DNA of 64,000 nt, taken from assembly GCF_001650875.1 (NCBI RefSeq), contig NZ_LXYI01000031.1, forward strand, positions 21,290-85,289, read 5' to 3'. Position 1 is the stretch's first letter; every line of letters starts with the position of its first letter. The DNA is from Sulfitobacter sp. EhC04. Its GTDB lineage: Bacteria; Pseudomonadota; Alphaproteobacteria; Rhodobacterales; Rhodobacteraceae. Below, piece after piece: positions 27,858-37,156 of the stretch. Both the position numbers and the translations under genes were made by a program. The notes under the pieces are model-generated. The model worked only from the letters and a program-made list of their open reading frames with translations. It was not told where the DNA came from and searched no databases.

Positions 27858-30266
27858 ATGTCCTTTACCCTGCCAATCGACGCGGTCCTGCCGCAGGTCA
27901 TCACCGCCCTGCGGGAAAGTGGCCGCGTGGTGTTGCAGGCCCCGCCCGGCGCGGGCAAGACCACGCGCGTCCCGCTGGCGATGCTCGACGCCGCGCTGAC
28001 AAAGGGCAAGATCGTGATGCTGGAGCCGCGCCGCCTTGCCGCGCGGGCCGCCGCCGAACGCATGGCCGCCACGCTGGGCGAGGAGGTGGGCCAGATCGTA
28101 GGCTACCGCGTGCGCGGTGCCTCGGCCATCGGCAAGACCACCCGCATCGAGGTGGTGACCGAAGGCATTCTGACCCGGATGCTACAGGCAGACCCGGACC
28201 TGCCGGGCGTGGGTGCCGTGATCTTTGACGAATTCCACGAACGCTCGCTTAATGCGGATCTTGGGCTGGCGCTCTGTCTGGAGGTGGCCGAAGCCCTGCG
28301 GGACGACCTGCTGCTGGTGGCGATGTCCGCCACACTGGACGCGGCCCCGGTGGCCGACCTGATGGCAGCGCCCATCGTCACCTCCGAAGGGCGCAGCTTT
28401 CCGGTCACCCCGCAGTGGCTGGACAAACCCGTGGGCAACAAACGCCTCGAACAGGCGGTGGCGGATCTTGTGCTGCACGCAATGGCCGAGGCGGAAGGAT
28501 CGGTGCTGGTGTTCCTGCCCGGTGAGGGCGAGATCCGCAAGGTCGAGGCGATCTTGCGCAATCAGCTGCCCAAGGGGTGCACCATCGCCCCGCTGTTCGG
28601 CGCGATGGACTTCAAGGCCCAGCGCGCCGCCATCGCCCCCGCAGCATCGGGCCGCAAGGTGGTGCTTGCCACCTCCATCGCGGAAACCTCCCTGACCATC
28701 GAGGGCATCACGATTGTCGTGGATGCGGGCCGGGCACGCCGGGCGCGGTTCGACCCGGCCTCCGGCATGTCGCGGCTGATCACCGAGAAAGTCACCCGCG
28801 CCGAGGCCACCCAGCGCGCGGGCCGTGCCGGCCGGATGGCCCCCGGCGTGGCCTACAAGCTTTGGACAAAGGGGGAGGACGGCGCGCTTGCCGCCTATCC
28901 GCCCGCAGAAATCGAGGCCGGAGACCTGACAGGGTTCACCCTGGAACTGGCGCTTTGGGGTGGTCAGGCCGAAGACATGCGTTTTGTCACGCCCCCGCAT
29001 GAGGGCCGTCTGGCTGAGGCGCGGCGCGTCCTGCAGATGCTGGAAGCGCTGGACACGCAGGGCAGGATCACCGCCCACGGGCGGGCGCTGGCGCGCCTGC
29101 CGCTGCACCCGCGCCTTGCGCATATGGTGGCACGGGGCGGCGCGCGGGCACCGATGCTTGCGGCCCTGCTGGCGGAGCGTGACCCGCTGCGCGGTGCCGG
29201 GGTGGACCTGATGCTGCGCATTCAGGCGATCGAACGCGGCAACCCGCAGGCCCATGCGGCGACCCTGGCGCGCATCCGGCAAGAGGCTAAACGCCTTGCC
29301 AGGGGGCAGGTGGCGCAGGGCCCCGAAGATGTCGCGATACTGGCGGCGCTGGCCTACCCCGACCGCGTGGGCCTGCGCAGGCCGGGCGACGCGCCGCGCT
29401 ATGTGTTGTCAGGCGGCAAGGGGGCCATCCTGCCGCAGGGCGACGCAATGGCCCCGGCGCGGCTGATTGTCGCCACCGATCTGGACGGTGATCCCCGCGA
29501 GGCCCGCATCCGACAGGCCGCGCGGCTGGAAGAGGCCGATCTGCGCACGGTATTTGAGGGGCAGATCGCATGGAAAGACGTCTGTATCTGGTCGCGGCGG
29601 GATAACCGGGTGCTGACCCGTCAGCAGGAAACATTCGGTGCATTGGTCCTGCAAGACCGCAACTGGACCGACGCGCCAGACGATCAGGTGGCATTGGCGA
29701 TGCTGGACGGTGTGCGGCAGTTGGGCCTGCTGCCCGGTGCCTCTGCCCAGCGGTTCCTTGCCCGTGCGCGGCTGATGCCCGCGCCCTTCCCCGATTTTTC
29801 CGACGCGCACCTGATGGCAACTCTGGAGGGTTGGCTGCTGCCGCATCTGGGAGGTCTGCGCAGCGCCGGGGACTGGAAGGGGTTCGATCTGCTGCCTGCC
29901 CTTCGGGCACGCCTTGACTGGGACCAGCAGCAGGCGCTGGACGTTGCTGCGCCTGCACATTTCGAAACCCCGCTGGGCCGCCGCATTGCCATCGACTACA
30001 GCGGTGCGCAGCCCGCAATTGCACTGCGCCTGCAAGAGGTTTTCGGCGTCACGCGACACCCCATGGTCGCGGGGCAACCGGTGCAGATGACCTTGCTCTC
30101 CCCGGCTCAGCGTCCGGTTCAGGTCACTACCGATCTACCGGGGTTCTGGACCTCGTCCTATGCGGATGTACGCAAGGATATGCGGGGGCAATACCCCAAG
30201 CATCCCTGGCCGGAGGACCCCACCCAGGCGGACCCGACGTTGCGCGCCAAGCCGCGCACAAAATAA
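27858..30266 (+). CDS. hrpB: ATP-dependent helicase HrpB
   Basis: 802-residue DExH-box helicase. Walker A is APPGAGKTTR (28-37), the DEFH box is at about 124-127, motif III is SAT, and motif VI is in ATQRAGRAGRMAPGVAYKLW. The HA2/OB-type C-terminal regions end with HPMVAGQPVQMTLLSPAQRPVQ and WTSSYADVRKDMRGQYPKHPWPEDP, an HrpB signature. The cellular role of HrpB is not well defined. The last codons (RAKPRTK) are themselves the first copy of a short repeat that recurs twice past the stop. Confidence 0.94.
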   Translation: MSFTLPIDAVLPQVITALRESGRVVLQAPPGAGKTTRVPLAMLDAALTKGKIVMLEPRRLAARAAAERMAATLGEEVGQIVGYRVRGASAIGKTTRIEVVTEGILTRMLQADPDLPGVGAVIFDEFHERSLNADLGLALCLEVAEALRDDLLLVAMSATLDAAPVADLMAAPIVTSEGRSFPVTPQWLDKPVGNKRLEQAVADLVLHAMAEAEGSVLVFLPGEGEIRKVEAILRNQLPKGCTIAPLFGAMDFKAQRAAIAPAASGRKVVLATSIAETSLTIEGITIVVDAGRARRARFDPASGMSRLITEKVTRAEATQRAGRAGRMAPGVAYKLWTKGEDGALAAYPPAEIEAGDLTGFTLELALWGGQAEDMRFVTPPHEGRLAEARRVLQMLEALDTQGRITAHGRALARLPLHPRLAHMVARGGARAPMLAALLAERDPLRGAGVDLMLRIQAIERGNPQAHAATLARIRQEAKRLARGQVAQGPEDVAILAALAYPDRVGLRRPGDAPRYVLSGGKGAILPQGDAMAPARLIVATDLDGDPREARIRQAARLEEADLRTVFEGQIAWKDVCIWSRRDNRVLTRQQETFGALVLQDRNWTDAPDDQVALAMLDGVRQLGLLPGASAQRFLARARLMPAPFPDFSDAHLMATLEGWLLPHLGGLRSAGDWKGFDLLPALRARLDWDQQQALDVAAPAHFETPLGRRIAIDYSGAQPAIALRLQEVFGVTRHPMVAGQPVQMTLLSPAQRPVQVTTDLPGFWTSSYADVRKDMRGQYPKHPWPEDPTQADPTLRAKPRTK

Positions 30267-30318
30267 AGCAGCGCGCCAAGCCGCGCACGAAGTGATAGAA
30301 AAGCGCCAAGCCGCGCAA
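30242..30318. repeat. Three direct copies of GCGCCAAGCCGCGCA
   Basis: Copies begin near 30244, 30273 and 30303, about 29-30 bases apart. The first lies inside the hrpB reading frame and the next two in the intergenic DNA after its stop. The first two share a longer match (GCGCGCCAAGCCGCGCAC followed by A/G-AA). A CCAAG-TATT-CTTGG dyad lies further right at 30374-30387. Confidence 0.8.
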
Positions 30319-30404
30319 GCAAAATGAGATCTGTACCCGCAGCCCTGCTTCTGAGGGGTCTTACCTCAAGCCCCCAAGTATTCTTGGCAAAAAGAACCCG
30401 GGGG

Positions 30405-30896
30405 TCAGTCGTTGTCGGTGAGGCCCGCTCCTGCACCGGCAATGCGGGAGGCTTCGCTTTCAGGGACGAGGATGCGCGCGGCCAGGTGGTTGAGAAAAGT
30501 GAACAGGTCTTCCGACATTGTGATCCGGGCAATTGCCGGTCCGGGCGATGGAGATTTGCGGGCGACGGTGATTTGCATCTGCTGCCCCCCGGGGTGCAGC
30601 GTGGTGAAGAAAGGCTGCGCCTCGGCGTAGCTTTGCACCAGTTCCGTGGCCACATCCGGAGGCAACGGAGTATCGCTGCAGTCTTCGGTCAGAATACCAA
30701 TAAAGACCAAAGGCAGGGTCAGGATCGGCCCCTGCGGAAAGGCCTCAAGCGCGGCTGTCAGATCATCCTCCGACCGGGCGGCGGCAAGGTGGAACATGGC
30801 CGCGCGGCCGAACATGGCCGCTTGTGCCGGTGGCGCCCCCGCACCGCGTGTGGCCCTGGCGGCAAGGGCCATCACCTCATTGACGGAGAGCTTCAT
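30405..30896 (-). CDS. DUF3726-like protein
   Basis: 163 residues starting MKLSVNEVMALAARATRGAGAPPAQAAMFGRAA, close to the (M)xLSxNEI...KAARGAG...AE..GRA opening that I associate with DUF3726; the match is from memory. No signal or membrane segment is seen. The first four bases overlap the end of the 547-residue upstream gene, itself overlapping the dipeptidase, so the three are one translational unit. Function unknown. Confidence 0.6.
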   Translation of the reverse strand: MKLSVNEVMALAARATRGAGAPPAQAAMFGRAAMFHLAAARSEDDLTAALEAFPQGPILTLPLVFIGILTEDCSDTPLPPDVATELVQSYAEAQPFFTTLHPGGQQMQITVARKSPSPGPAIARITMSEDLFTFLNHLAARILVPESEASRIAGAGAGLTDND

Positions 30897-32536
30897 GCGG
30901 CAAAAACCGGCAGCCACCAATCGTCCGCGCCCGGCCCCAGTTCGTCGGCCAATGGCGCGCCCTGACACAGGGTGATCCGGGTCCAGCGGTCCGACTTCGG
31001 GTCGAACTTGGCCGCGCCAAAGAACGCCAGCTTGCAGCGCAGCATGTCGATGGGCAGGCAGGTTTCGGCAATCAGATTGTCGCGGATTTCACCATAAGGG
31101 TAGCGCGCGGCCATCGCCACACGCCCTGCCGCCAAGGCGTGATCGGGATGGCAGGTCAGGAAGGCGGCCAGCGGCGCATTGTCCCCCTTGAGGTCCCGGT
31201 AGAGCGCCTTGACCCGGCGACCGATGTCCAGCGGGGTTTCCAGTTCGGCACCCTCCTCGGAAAAGCGCAGGCCAAGGCGCGGTTCCTGCTTGGCGGCGGA
31301 TACGTACCAGAACTGGCCGCATCCCTCTGGCGTGGCGTAGTCGGGTGTCAGCGCCCATTTGAAATCACGCGCGATGAGCGTGCCAAGCTGATCCGTGTCC
31401 GGGACCGGCGCACAAAGCGGGCCAAAGGGATCGCCCATGTTTTCGGCCAGATCATCAACCAGGTCGCCGAATGGTTCGATGATCAGCGCGGCCATCAATT
31501 CCTGTACATCCAGGCTCGCCGCGTCGACCCGGCGCATGGCGGCATCAAGGGGGCGCGGGCCGGACAGGTCCAATGCCCTGCGCGCTGCGTCCCAATCGCC
31601 CCGCAGCGTGACGATGCGGGACTGATGCACCGGATCAGGCACCTCCCATTCGCGCAGATGGGCAGCAGCGCGGGCGGCAAGAATCCGCAGGCGGTCCTGT
31701 TGCGCAGGGGCCAGCCGTGGCAGCGCACGCACACGGGCCAGCGCCGTTTCGCGGGCCTGCACCCAGTTGTTCAAGAGCACCGGATGGCTGACCAGAAAAG
31801 GGGCCATGCCCAGCCCGGTCGCATTGCCGATACCAAGGTGACGTTTCAGCGCCCGGTCAAGCTTGCCGCCCCCGACATGCTCGGCCAGATCATGGGTGAA
31901 GTGACGGATCAGCCAGACGGTCAGCATTTCGGCGGCAAAGGGCCCTTCCAGCCCTGGCCGGTCCGCAATCAGGTGACGGTCGGCAATGCCGAACTTGCCG
32001 TTGCCGTAAACCGCAGTCGTGCGCATCAGGTAGCCGACATCGCGGATCAAGTCCGCATCCGGCTGCCGACCTTCGCGCAGAGCCTGCGTGACATGTGCGA
32101 ACAGCCGCACGGATTTGTTTGCGCGGCTCAGGATCAGGTCGCGCTCGGTAAACCGCGCTGCCTCCTGCCTGGGTGCGCTGGCAATGATGCGCTCAATCTC
32201 CGCCGCTTCGGGGATGCCGTCGTACAGCACATAGGCGCTGTCCCAGGCGGTGGCGATCACCCGGTCGGTGCGCTGATCGGCTGGCAGATCGGTGGAGACG
32301 GCAACCAGCGCATAGTCATGGCCACCCAGGCGCAGGGTATAGACGGCATGGCCAAAACCGCCTGCGTCCATCTGCCAGACGGGTCGGGCGACGGTGACCT
32401 TTTCGGCGGCAAGGCGGCGGATCAGACTGCGCAGGAAACTCAGCCGCGTGGGAAACATCGACCCCATGCGCGCCAGCCGCATCACCTTATCCGGCGGGCG
32501 CAGCGCGGCCTGCGGTGGCGGCGCGGCGTCCCTCAT
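30893..32536 (-). CDS. Conserved hypothetical protein in dipeptidase operon
   Basis: 547 residues, soluble, starting MRDAAPPPQAALRPPDKVMRLARMGSMFPTRLSFLRSLIRRLAAEKVTVARPVW. Notable segments are AVYTLRLGGHDYALVAVSTDLPADQRTDRVIATAWDS, DVGYLMRTTAVYGNGKFGIADR and a C-terminal ETCLPIDMLRCKLAFFGAAKFDPKSDRWTRITL in outline. I do not recognise the family. ATGA overlaps at both ends join it to the M19 dipeptidase upstream and the DUF3726-like gene downstream. Constant association with these two would imply a shared substrate, probably a small amino-acid derivative; that is inference. Confidence 0.75.
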   Translation of the reverse strand: MRDAAPPPQAALRPPDKVMRLARMGSMFPTRLSFLRSLIRRLAAEKVTVARPVWQMDAGGFGHAVYTLRLGGHDYALVAVSTDLPADQRTDRVIATAWDSAYVLYDGIPEAAEIERIIASAPRQEAARFTERDLILSRANKSVRLFAHVTQALREGRQPDADLIRDVGYLMRTTAVYGNGKFGIADRHLIADRPGLEGPFAAEMLTVWLIRHFTHDLAEHVGGGKLDRALKRHLGIGNATGLGMAPFLVSHPVLLNNWVQARETALARVRALPRLAPAQQDRLRILAARAAAHLREWEVPDPVHQSRIVTLRGDWDAARRALDLSGPRPLDAAMRRVDAASLDVQELMAALIIEPFGDLVDDLAENMGDPFGPLCAPVPDTDQLGTLIARDFKWALTPDYATPEGCGQFWYVSAAKQEPRLGLRFSEEGAELETPLDIGRRVKALYRDLKGDNAPLAAFLTCHPDHALAAGRVAMAARYPYGEIRDNLIAETCLPIDMLRCKLAFFGAAKFDPKSDRWTRITLCQGAPLADELGPGADDWWLPVFAA

Positions 32537-33513
32537 GACGGGCCAAAGCCCTGTTCGTAGAACCTTTGCCAATTTCCGCCCATGATGCCGTCGACCTCGG
32601 CCACGCTCAGCCCTGTCGCGGTCAGGCCCCGGCGGATGTTGCCGAAATCGCGGTTGTCGTTGAACCAATCGGGCATTGGCGGAAAACCCGGCCGGCCAGC
32701 CGACCCTTCCCCGTAATCCATCGCCTTGGTCCAGCGGCCCACGCGCATCCATGCGACGACGCTGTCGGGCTGGTTCTGGCACAGGTCCGTCCCGATGCCG
32801 AGGTTCTGCGCACCATAGCGCGCGGCGGCTTCTGCGATCATCTGGCAAAAGCTGTCGAGCGTGCAGTCGGAGCCTTGGTCCAGATGATGCGGATAGATCG
32901 AAAAGCCCAGCATCCCCCCTGCGCCGGTCAGTGCCTTCAGCACCTTATCTGACTTGTTGCGCAGGGCAGGATGCCACCAATGCGGGTTGGCATGGGTGAT
33001 GGCGATGGGGCGGGTGGAATGTTCTATCGCCTCAAGCGTGGAGCGTTCGGCGGAATGGGACATGTCGACCACCATGCCGACGCGGTTCATTTCCGCAACG
33101 ACAGCGCGGCCCATCCGGGTGAGGCCTGTGTCGTTGTCCTCGTAACAGCCCGTCGCCAGCAGGGACTGGTTGTTATAGGTCAACTGCATGAAGCGGATGC
33201 CCAACTGGTGGCAGATCTCAACCAAGCCGATGTCATCCTCAATCGGACTGGGGTTCTGGAAACCAAAGAATATTGCCGTGCGCCCGGTTTCCTGTGCGCG
33301 CGTCACATCCGCTGCGGTCGTGCCTTTGAAGATCAGGTCGGAATGATCCTCGAACCAGCGGTTCCAGCGTTCGAGGTTCAGCACCATTTCGCGAAAGCTC
33401 TCGTGGTAGGCGATGGTCACATGGACCGCATCCACCCCGCCCGCGCGCATCTGCTCAAAGATGGCGGGCGAGAAATTCGCATATTGCAGATTGTCGATCA
33501 GCGGGGCCTTCAT
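32533..33513 (-). CDS. M19-family (membrane dipeptidase-like) metallohydrolase
   Basis: 326-residue member of the renal dipeptidase family. Visible family parts are FFGFQNPSPIEDD (metal-bridging Glu), MVVDMSHSAERSTLEAI and AITHANPHWW (two metal His), and NLGIGTDL. The usual N-terminal D-x-H-x-D metal pair is replaced by IDNLQYANF, so the binuclear site is altered. Relatives with such a site occur beside glycine-betaine catabolism genes in Pseudomonas, where their substrate is unproven. It leads a three-gene coupled operon, with DoxX 63 bases upstream. Confidence 0.85.
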   Translation of the reverse strand: MKAPLIDNLQYANFSPAIFEQMRAGGVDAVHVTIAYHESFREMVLNLERWNRWFEDHSDLIFKGTTAADVTRAQETGRTAIFFGFQNPSPIEDDIGLVEICHQLGIRFMQLTYNNQSLLATGCYEDNDTGLTRMGRAVVAEMNRVGMVVDMSHSAERSTLEAIEHSTRPIAITHANPHWWHPALRNKSDKVLKALTGAGGMLGFSIYPHHLDQGSDCTLDSFCQMIAEAAARYGAQNLGIGTDLCQNQPDSVVAWMRVGRWTKAMDYGEGSAGRPGFPPMPDWFNDNRDFGNIRRGLTATGLSVAEVDGIMGGNWQRFYEQGFGPS

Positions 33514-33576
33514 GCGGGCAGCATGGATCGGCTGATGTGGTTTCTCAATGAAAAACTGGGTGTTGACGCCGTGCTG

Positions 33577-33975
33577 TCAGCCGCGCGGCGCCCGCAATTC
33601 CGCCGCCGCCAGGATCAGAAGGCCGCCAGCAATCGCCCAGTTCTTCACGAAGATCGACATCTGCCAGGGGTCGTCAGGCAGAAAATGGAAAATGCTCGTC
33701 ACCATGCAATAGCCGGCCAAGATCAATGCCGTCGGAACCAGAAAGAACCCCGTCACCAGAAAGATCGCCCCAAGCAGATTCAGCGCCACGGCGGGCCAGA
33801 TCAGGAACTCAACCCAATGGTGTGCCGCGAGCATTTGCTGGACGATTTCGGGCGCATAGATCTTTTGCGCGGCACCCGTCACGAAAAGTGCCGAGATGCA
33901 AAAGCGCCCCATCAGCACAAGGGCATCGGCCCCCATCGCGCGGCGGTGCGAAAGATGTGATGGACCTGTATCCAT
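33577..33975 (-). CDS. DoxX family membrane protein
   Basis: 132 residues with four hydrophobic helices. The first contains GRFCISALFVTGAAQKI and the second VEFLIWPAVALNLLGAIFLVTGF, as in DoxX-type integral membrane proteins. Its exact role is unknown; members are linked to sulfur or redox stress in other organisms. The strong ribosome site GGAGGAGGTC directly precedes the ATG. It may be co-transcribed with the dipeptidase operon. Confidence 0.8.
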   Translation of the reverse strand: MDTGPSHLSHRRAMGADALVLMGRFCISALFVTGAAQKIYAPEIVQQMLAAHHWVEFLIWPAVALNLLGAIFLVTGFFLVPTALILAGYCMVTSIFHFLPDDPWQMSIFVKNWAIAGGLLILAAAELRAPRG

Positions 33976-34420
33976 GACCTCCTCCGGATCAACAAAACGC
34001 CGAGCTGACGGCTAAGGTTGCCAGCCCGGCGCTACTCGTCACTGTGCGGGAAACACCCGCGCACTGGTCAAACCACAAGCCCGGCCAAATACATTGTGAC
34101 CCGGACTGAACCCGCCGAAACCGGACTGATACGCCGGTTCTACGTGGTTCTGAAGTAAGCCACGTTTGGGTTGCAGAAAAGTTTCAAAAAAAATCTGAAA
34201 TTGTTAAATTTTGAATAGGAGCCGCCGGACCATGTGGATCAATAAGGTGCCCCAGAACCCTGCGGATCAAGGATAAGGACGCGGTCGGAGCGCTTTACTT
34301 GGATATGACGATGCACTCGCCGACGGCGGTGTCGGTTCTAAAACAGGGGTTTGATCCTGCACCGCCGCACCCGGTTCGAACAGGCCCACCAAACTCCTGC
34401 GGCGGCAGCCACAGAAACTG
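33976..34420. other. Intergenic region between anti-sigma gene and doxX
   Basis: 445 bases between two leftward genes. It presumably holds the terminator of the sigma/anti-sigma operon and the promoter of the dipeptidase operon. There is an A/T-rich tract at about 34175-34220. A 14-codon ATG frame follows at 34232, with a loosely spaced AGGAG upstream, but I saw no sign that it is translated. No RNA gene was recognised. Confidence 0.5.
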
Positions 34421-35113
34421 CTAGATTTCCTCGACCGTGCCGACAGCGCGGATTTCGCCTGTCGGGGCACCGTCAGGCGCGCCGCCGGGCGGTTCGTCAG
34501 AGATCGCAAGGGTCAGGCGGTCAATCTGCGCTGCAATTTCCGGCGGCAATTTCAGATGCGTCGCATCATCCGGCACCAGGCCAAGCGACAACGGTGCGGC
34601 ATCGGGCAGCAGCGCCCAAAGCTCCAGCACACGCCCAGTCGGCGGGGCACCGGCAGTGCGGGTCACCGCGATACCCCCGCGGGATGGATCAAGCACCGCA
34701 TAGACCTGCAAATCGTCGATCGTACCGGTAAGCTGGGTGCCATAGATCGGGCCGGCCACGGTTGGCGCATCGGGCCGCAGCATCGGCATGGCAAGGACCG
34801 CCAGCATCGCCAGCGAAGCAAAGGTCAGCCCCTGCCAGACCCAGAGCCGCTGCATGAAAGGCACGCGGGCCTTGGGGAACAATGACCTGATCAGCGTCTT
34901 TTTGACCCGCGCAGGTGGTGCCACCGGCGCAATGTCATCGGTCAATGCAGCAAGGCGTTCCTGCCACGCGGCAACAGCACCGGCGAACAGGCCGTCGCGG
35001 CGCGCACGTTCGCGGGCCAGCGTCAGGTTTTCTCCTTCGGACAGGCCCAGCGCATATTCGGCGGCCAGGAACGCGTCTTCCTCTTCGGGTGTGGGGGGTG
35101 GCAGATCCGTCAT
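34421..35113 (-). CDS. Anti-sigma factor, RskA-like
   Basis: 230 residues. The N-terminal cytoplasmic domain has EEDAFLAAEYALGLSEGENLTLARERARRD (anti-sigma helical bundle without a HxxxCxxC zinc site). It is followed by a membrane helix (LWVWQGLTFASLAMLAVLAMPML, about 90-112) and a periplasmic RskA-like domain (RVLELWALLPDAAPLSLGLVP). It would hold the neighbouring ECF sigma factor at the membrane until a signal arrives. The ATG overlaps the sigma stop as ATGA, which fixes the start over an ATG four codons earlier. Confidence 0.88.
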   Translation of the reverse strand: MTDLPPPTPEEEDAFLAAEYALGLSEGENLTLARERARRDGLFAGAVAAWQERLAALTDDIAPVAPPARVKKTLIRSLFPKARVPFMQRLWVWQGLTFASLAMLAVLAMPMLRPDAPTVAGPIYGTQLTGTIDDLQVYAVLDPSRGGIAVTRTAGAPPTGRVLELWALLPDAAPLSLGLVPDDATHLKLPPEIAAQIDRLTLAISDEPPGGAPDGAPTGEIRAVGTVEEI

Positions 35114-35652
35114 TGGCTCATGCACTCCCTGAGGGAGATCAGCCCACGTCTGAGCCAGGTCCGCATCGTATTGAGCGGCACTTTGAACCTTTCGGCCAGA
35201 TCGGCATAGGTTTCGCCATCAAGATAGGCCCCACGAATGGCCGCGCTCCGGTCAGCCTCCATTGCATCCAGGCAGCCGGTCAGTTTGCTGGCCTCGGAGG
35301 CCGCGATGGCCGATTGTTCGGGCGACGGACCGGTCGCGACAAGCTCCATGCCCGGCGTGTCAATATCCTGATGGCCCTTCTTGCGCGCACGCAGCCTGTC
35401 AATGGACGTATTCCGCGCGATGGTGATCAACCATGTCATCGGCGACAGGCCGTTCGCCTGATAGCGATCGGCGTTGTTCCAGACTTTGACAAAAGTATCC
35501 TGCATGGCGTCCTCTGCGGCGGCGCGTTTGTTCAACACACGCAGGCAAACACCAAAAAGTTTCGCACTGACACGATCATAAAGCTCTTCGAACGCTGCAC
35601 GGTCCTTCAGGGCCACCTGTGCGATCAGGCGCTCTATCTCTTCGCGGTCCAT
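35110..35652 (-). CDS. ECF RNA polymerase sigma factor (SigK-like group)
   Basis: 180 residues. Region 2 includes FEELYDRVSAKLFGVCLRVLNKRAAAEDAMQDTFVKVW, with the core-binding and -10 recognition helices. Region 4 is DRSAAIRGAYLDGETYADLAERFKVPLNTMRTWLRRGL, a helix-turn-helix for -35 recognition. The start MDREEIERLIAQVALKD is the family-like N-terminus; an upstream frame extension is not. It is coupled to the RskA-like anti-sigma factor, so autoregulation is likely. It is divergent from the oxidoreductase gene over a 267-base gap. Confidence 0.92.
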   Translation of the reverse strand: MDREEIERLIAQVALKDRAAFEELYDRVSAKLFGVCLRVLNKRAAAEDAMQDTFVKVWNNADRYQANGLSPMTWLITIARNTSIDRLRARKKGHQDIDTPGMELVATGPSPEQSAIAASEASKLTGCLDAMEADRSAAIRGAYLDGETYADLAERFKVPLNTMRTWLRRGLISLRECMSQ

Positions 35653-35919
35653 ATTCTTAATCGGTCTCCGCCCAGCGACAAACTTCAGGCGCGCGGAAAA
35701 AACCTCCCGCGCTAAAGGTAATCTGAGGCATTTGGCCCGTAAGTCAAACAGGCATTCCGCAAATCTTGCCCCTGCTCGCCCCTCATGCGCCCCATGGCAG
35801 ACAGATACCGACCCCGCCAATCGGGCGAGCTGGCCTTTGGCATTTTACAGAAGTTTACCCGGCACTGCATTCTGCGGTACGGGGGGATCAGGACGGTCAA
35901 TCGAATCGGGAATGCGACG

Positions 35920-37122
35920 ATGGGTGCTGCTGCACGATCCTCATACGATGTTGTGATAATTGGCGGTGCCATGCACGGGTCGGCGCTGGCCTGGTGGCTG
36001 ACCCGAACGCCGGGCTTTGACGGCAGCATTCTGGTGGTGGAACGCGACCCCAGCTATGAGTTTGCATCGACCAGCCATACGAATTCCTGCATCCGGCAGC
36101 AATTCACCAACGAGGCCAACATCCGCGTGTCACAGTTCGGCGCGGAATTTATCAAGAATTTCCGTGACTTCATGGGCGGTGACCCGGACGTGCCGCACCT
36201 GACCCTGCAAAGTTTCGGGTATCTTTATCTGGCCGATACGCCGGAATTCGCCAACACCCTGCATCAGGCCCAGCAAGTGCAGGCCGCGCTGGGTGCGCAG
36301 ACCCGCCACATGACGCGCGACCAGATCGCCGCCGCCTATCCTTTCTATGCCCTCGACGACATCATTGCGGGCAACCACAATACCGTGGACGAGGGGTATT
36401 TTGACGGCGGCACCATGTTCGACTGGTTCAAGCGCATGGCCCGCCGCGCCGGGGTCGAATACATCCACGATGAAGTGACCGCGATGACCCTGAACGACAA
36501 CAGGACCGAGGTGCAGAGCGTCACCCTGAAATCGGGCGTCACGCTGTCCTGCGGGACAGTGGTCAATGCCTCGGGCCCTCGCGCGCTTGCCACTGCAAGG
36601 ATGGCCGGGTTGGACCTGCCGGTGTATCCCCGCAAGCGCTATTCCTTTGTTTTTGATGCCGCCCATCCGCTGGACCGGGACCTGCCGCTGACCATCGACC
36701 CTTCGGGCGTTCATGTGCGTTCCGAGGGGAAATATTACCTCGCCGGCTGCCCCCCGGATGACGACCCCGATGTGACCTATGACGATTTCGGCTTTGATCA
36801 CAGTCTCTGGCTGGACAAGGTCTGGCCCGCCATCGCCACCCGCATTCCGGCGTTCGAAGAGGTCAAGGTGATCAATGAATGGGTCGGGCATTATGCCTAT
36901 AACACCTTCGACCAGAACGTGATTGTCGGCCCGCACCCCGTGCTGTCAAATTTCATCTTCGTGAACGGTTTTTCCGGCCATGGCCTGCAACAAGCTCCCG
37001 CCATCGGACGCGGGGTGGCGGAATGGATCACCTATCGCGAATACCGCAGCATTGACCTGAGCGCCTTTGCCTATGACCGCATCGGGGCACAGAAATCATT
37101 CCTCGAAAAAGCGATAATCTGA
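35920..37122 (+). CDS. FAD-dependent oxidoreductase (D-amino-acid/sarcosine oxidase family)
   Basis: 400 residues of the DAO fold. An N-terminal Rossmann motif VVIIGGAMHGSALAWWL is followed by the acidic end of strand 2 (VERDP). FAD contacts lie in VVNASGPRAL, and the C-terminal FVNGFSGHGLQQAPAIGRGVAEWI is a family hallmark. It probably oxidises a secondary or primary amine; the substrate cannot be read. It is followed after 34 bases by the uronate-dehydrogenase-like gene, so the two may share a catabolic route. Several upstream in-frame starts exist; this ATG is nearest the conserved beginning. Confidence 0.88.
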   Translation: MGAAARSSYDVVIIGGAMHGSALAWWLTRTPGFDGSILVVERDPSYEFASTSHTNSCIRQQFTNEANIRVSQFGAEFIKNFRDFMGGDPDVPHLTLQSFGYLYLADTPEFANTLHQAQQVQAALGAQTRHMTRDQIAAAYPFYALDDIIAGNHNTVDEGYFDGGTMFDWFKRMARRAGVEYIHDEVTAMTLNDNRTEVQSVTLKSGVTLSCGTVVNASGPRALATARMAGLDLPVYPRKRYSFVFDAAHPLDRDLPLTIDPSGVHVRSEGKYYLAGCPPDDDPDVTYDDFGFDHSLWLDKVWPAIATRIPAFEEVKVINEWVGHYAYNTFDQNVIVGPHPVLSNFIFVNGFSGHGLQQAPAIGRGVAEWITYREYRSIDLSAFAYDRIGAQKSFLEKAII

Positions 37123-37156
37123 ATATTGCTCCTCCGACCAACGAAAGGCCAATACC

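Noticed and set aside
34232..34276. 14-codon frame after an AGGAG in the gap before doxX
   Set aside because: The spacing from the AGGAG to the ATG is too long, there are no attenuator-like codon runs and no downstream gene on that strand; probably chance.
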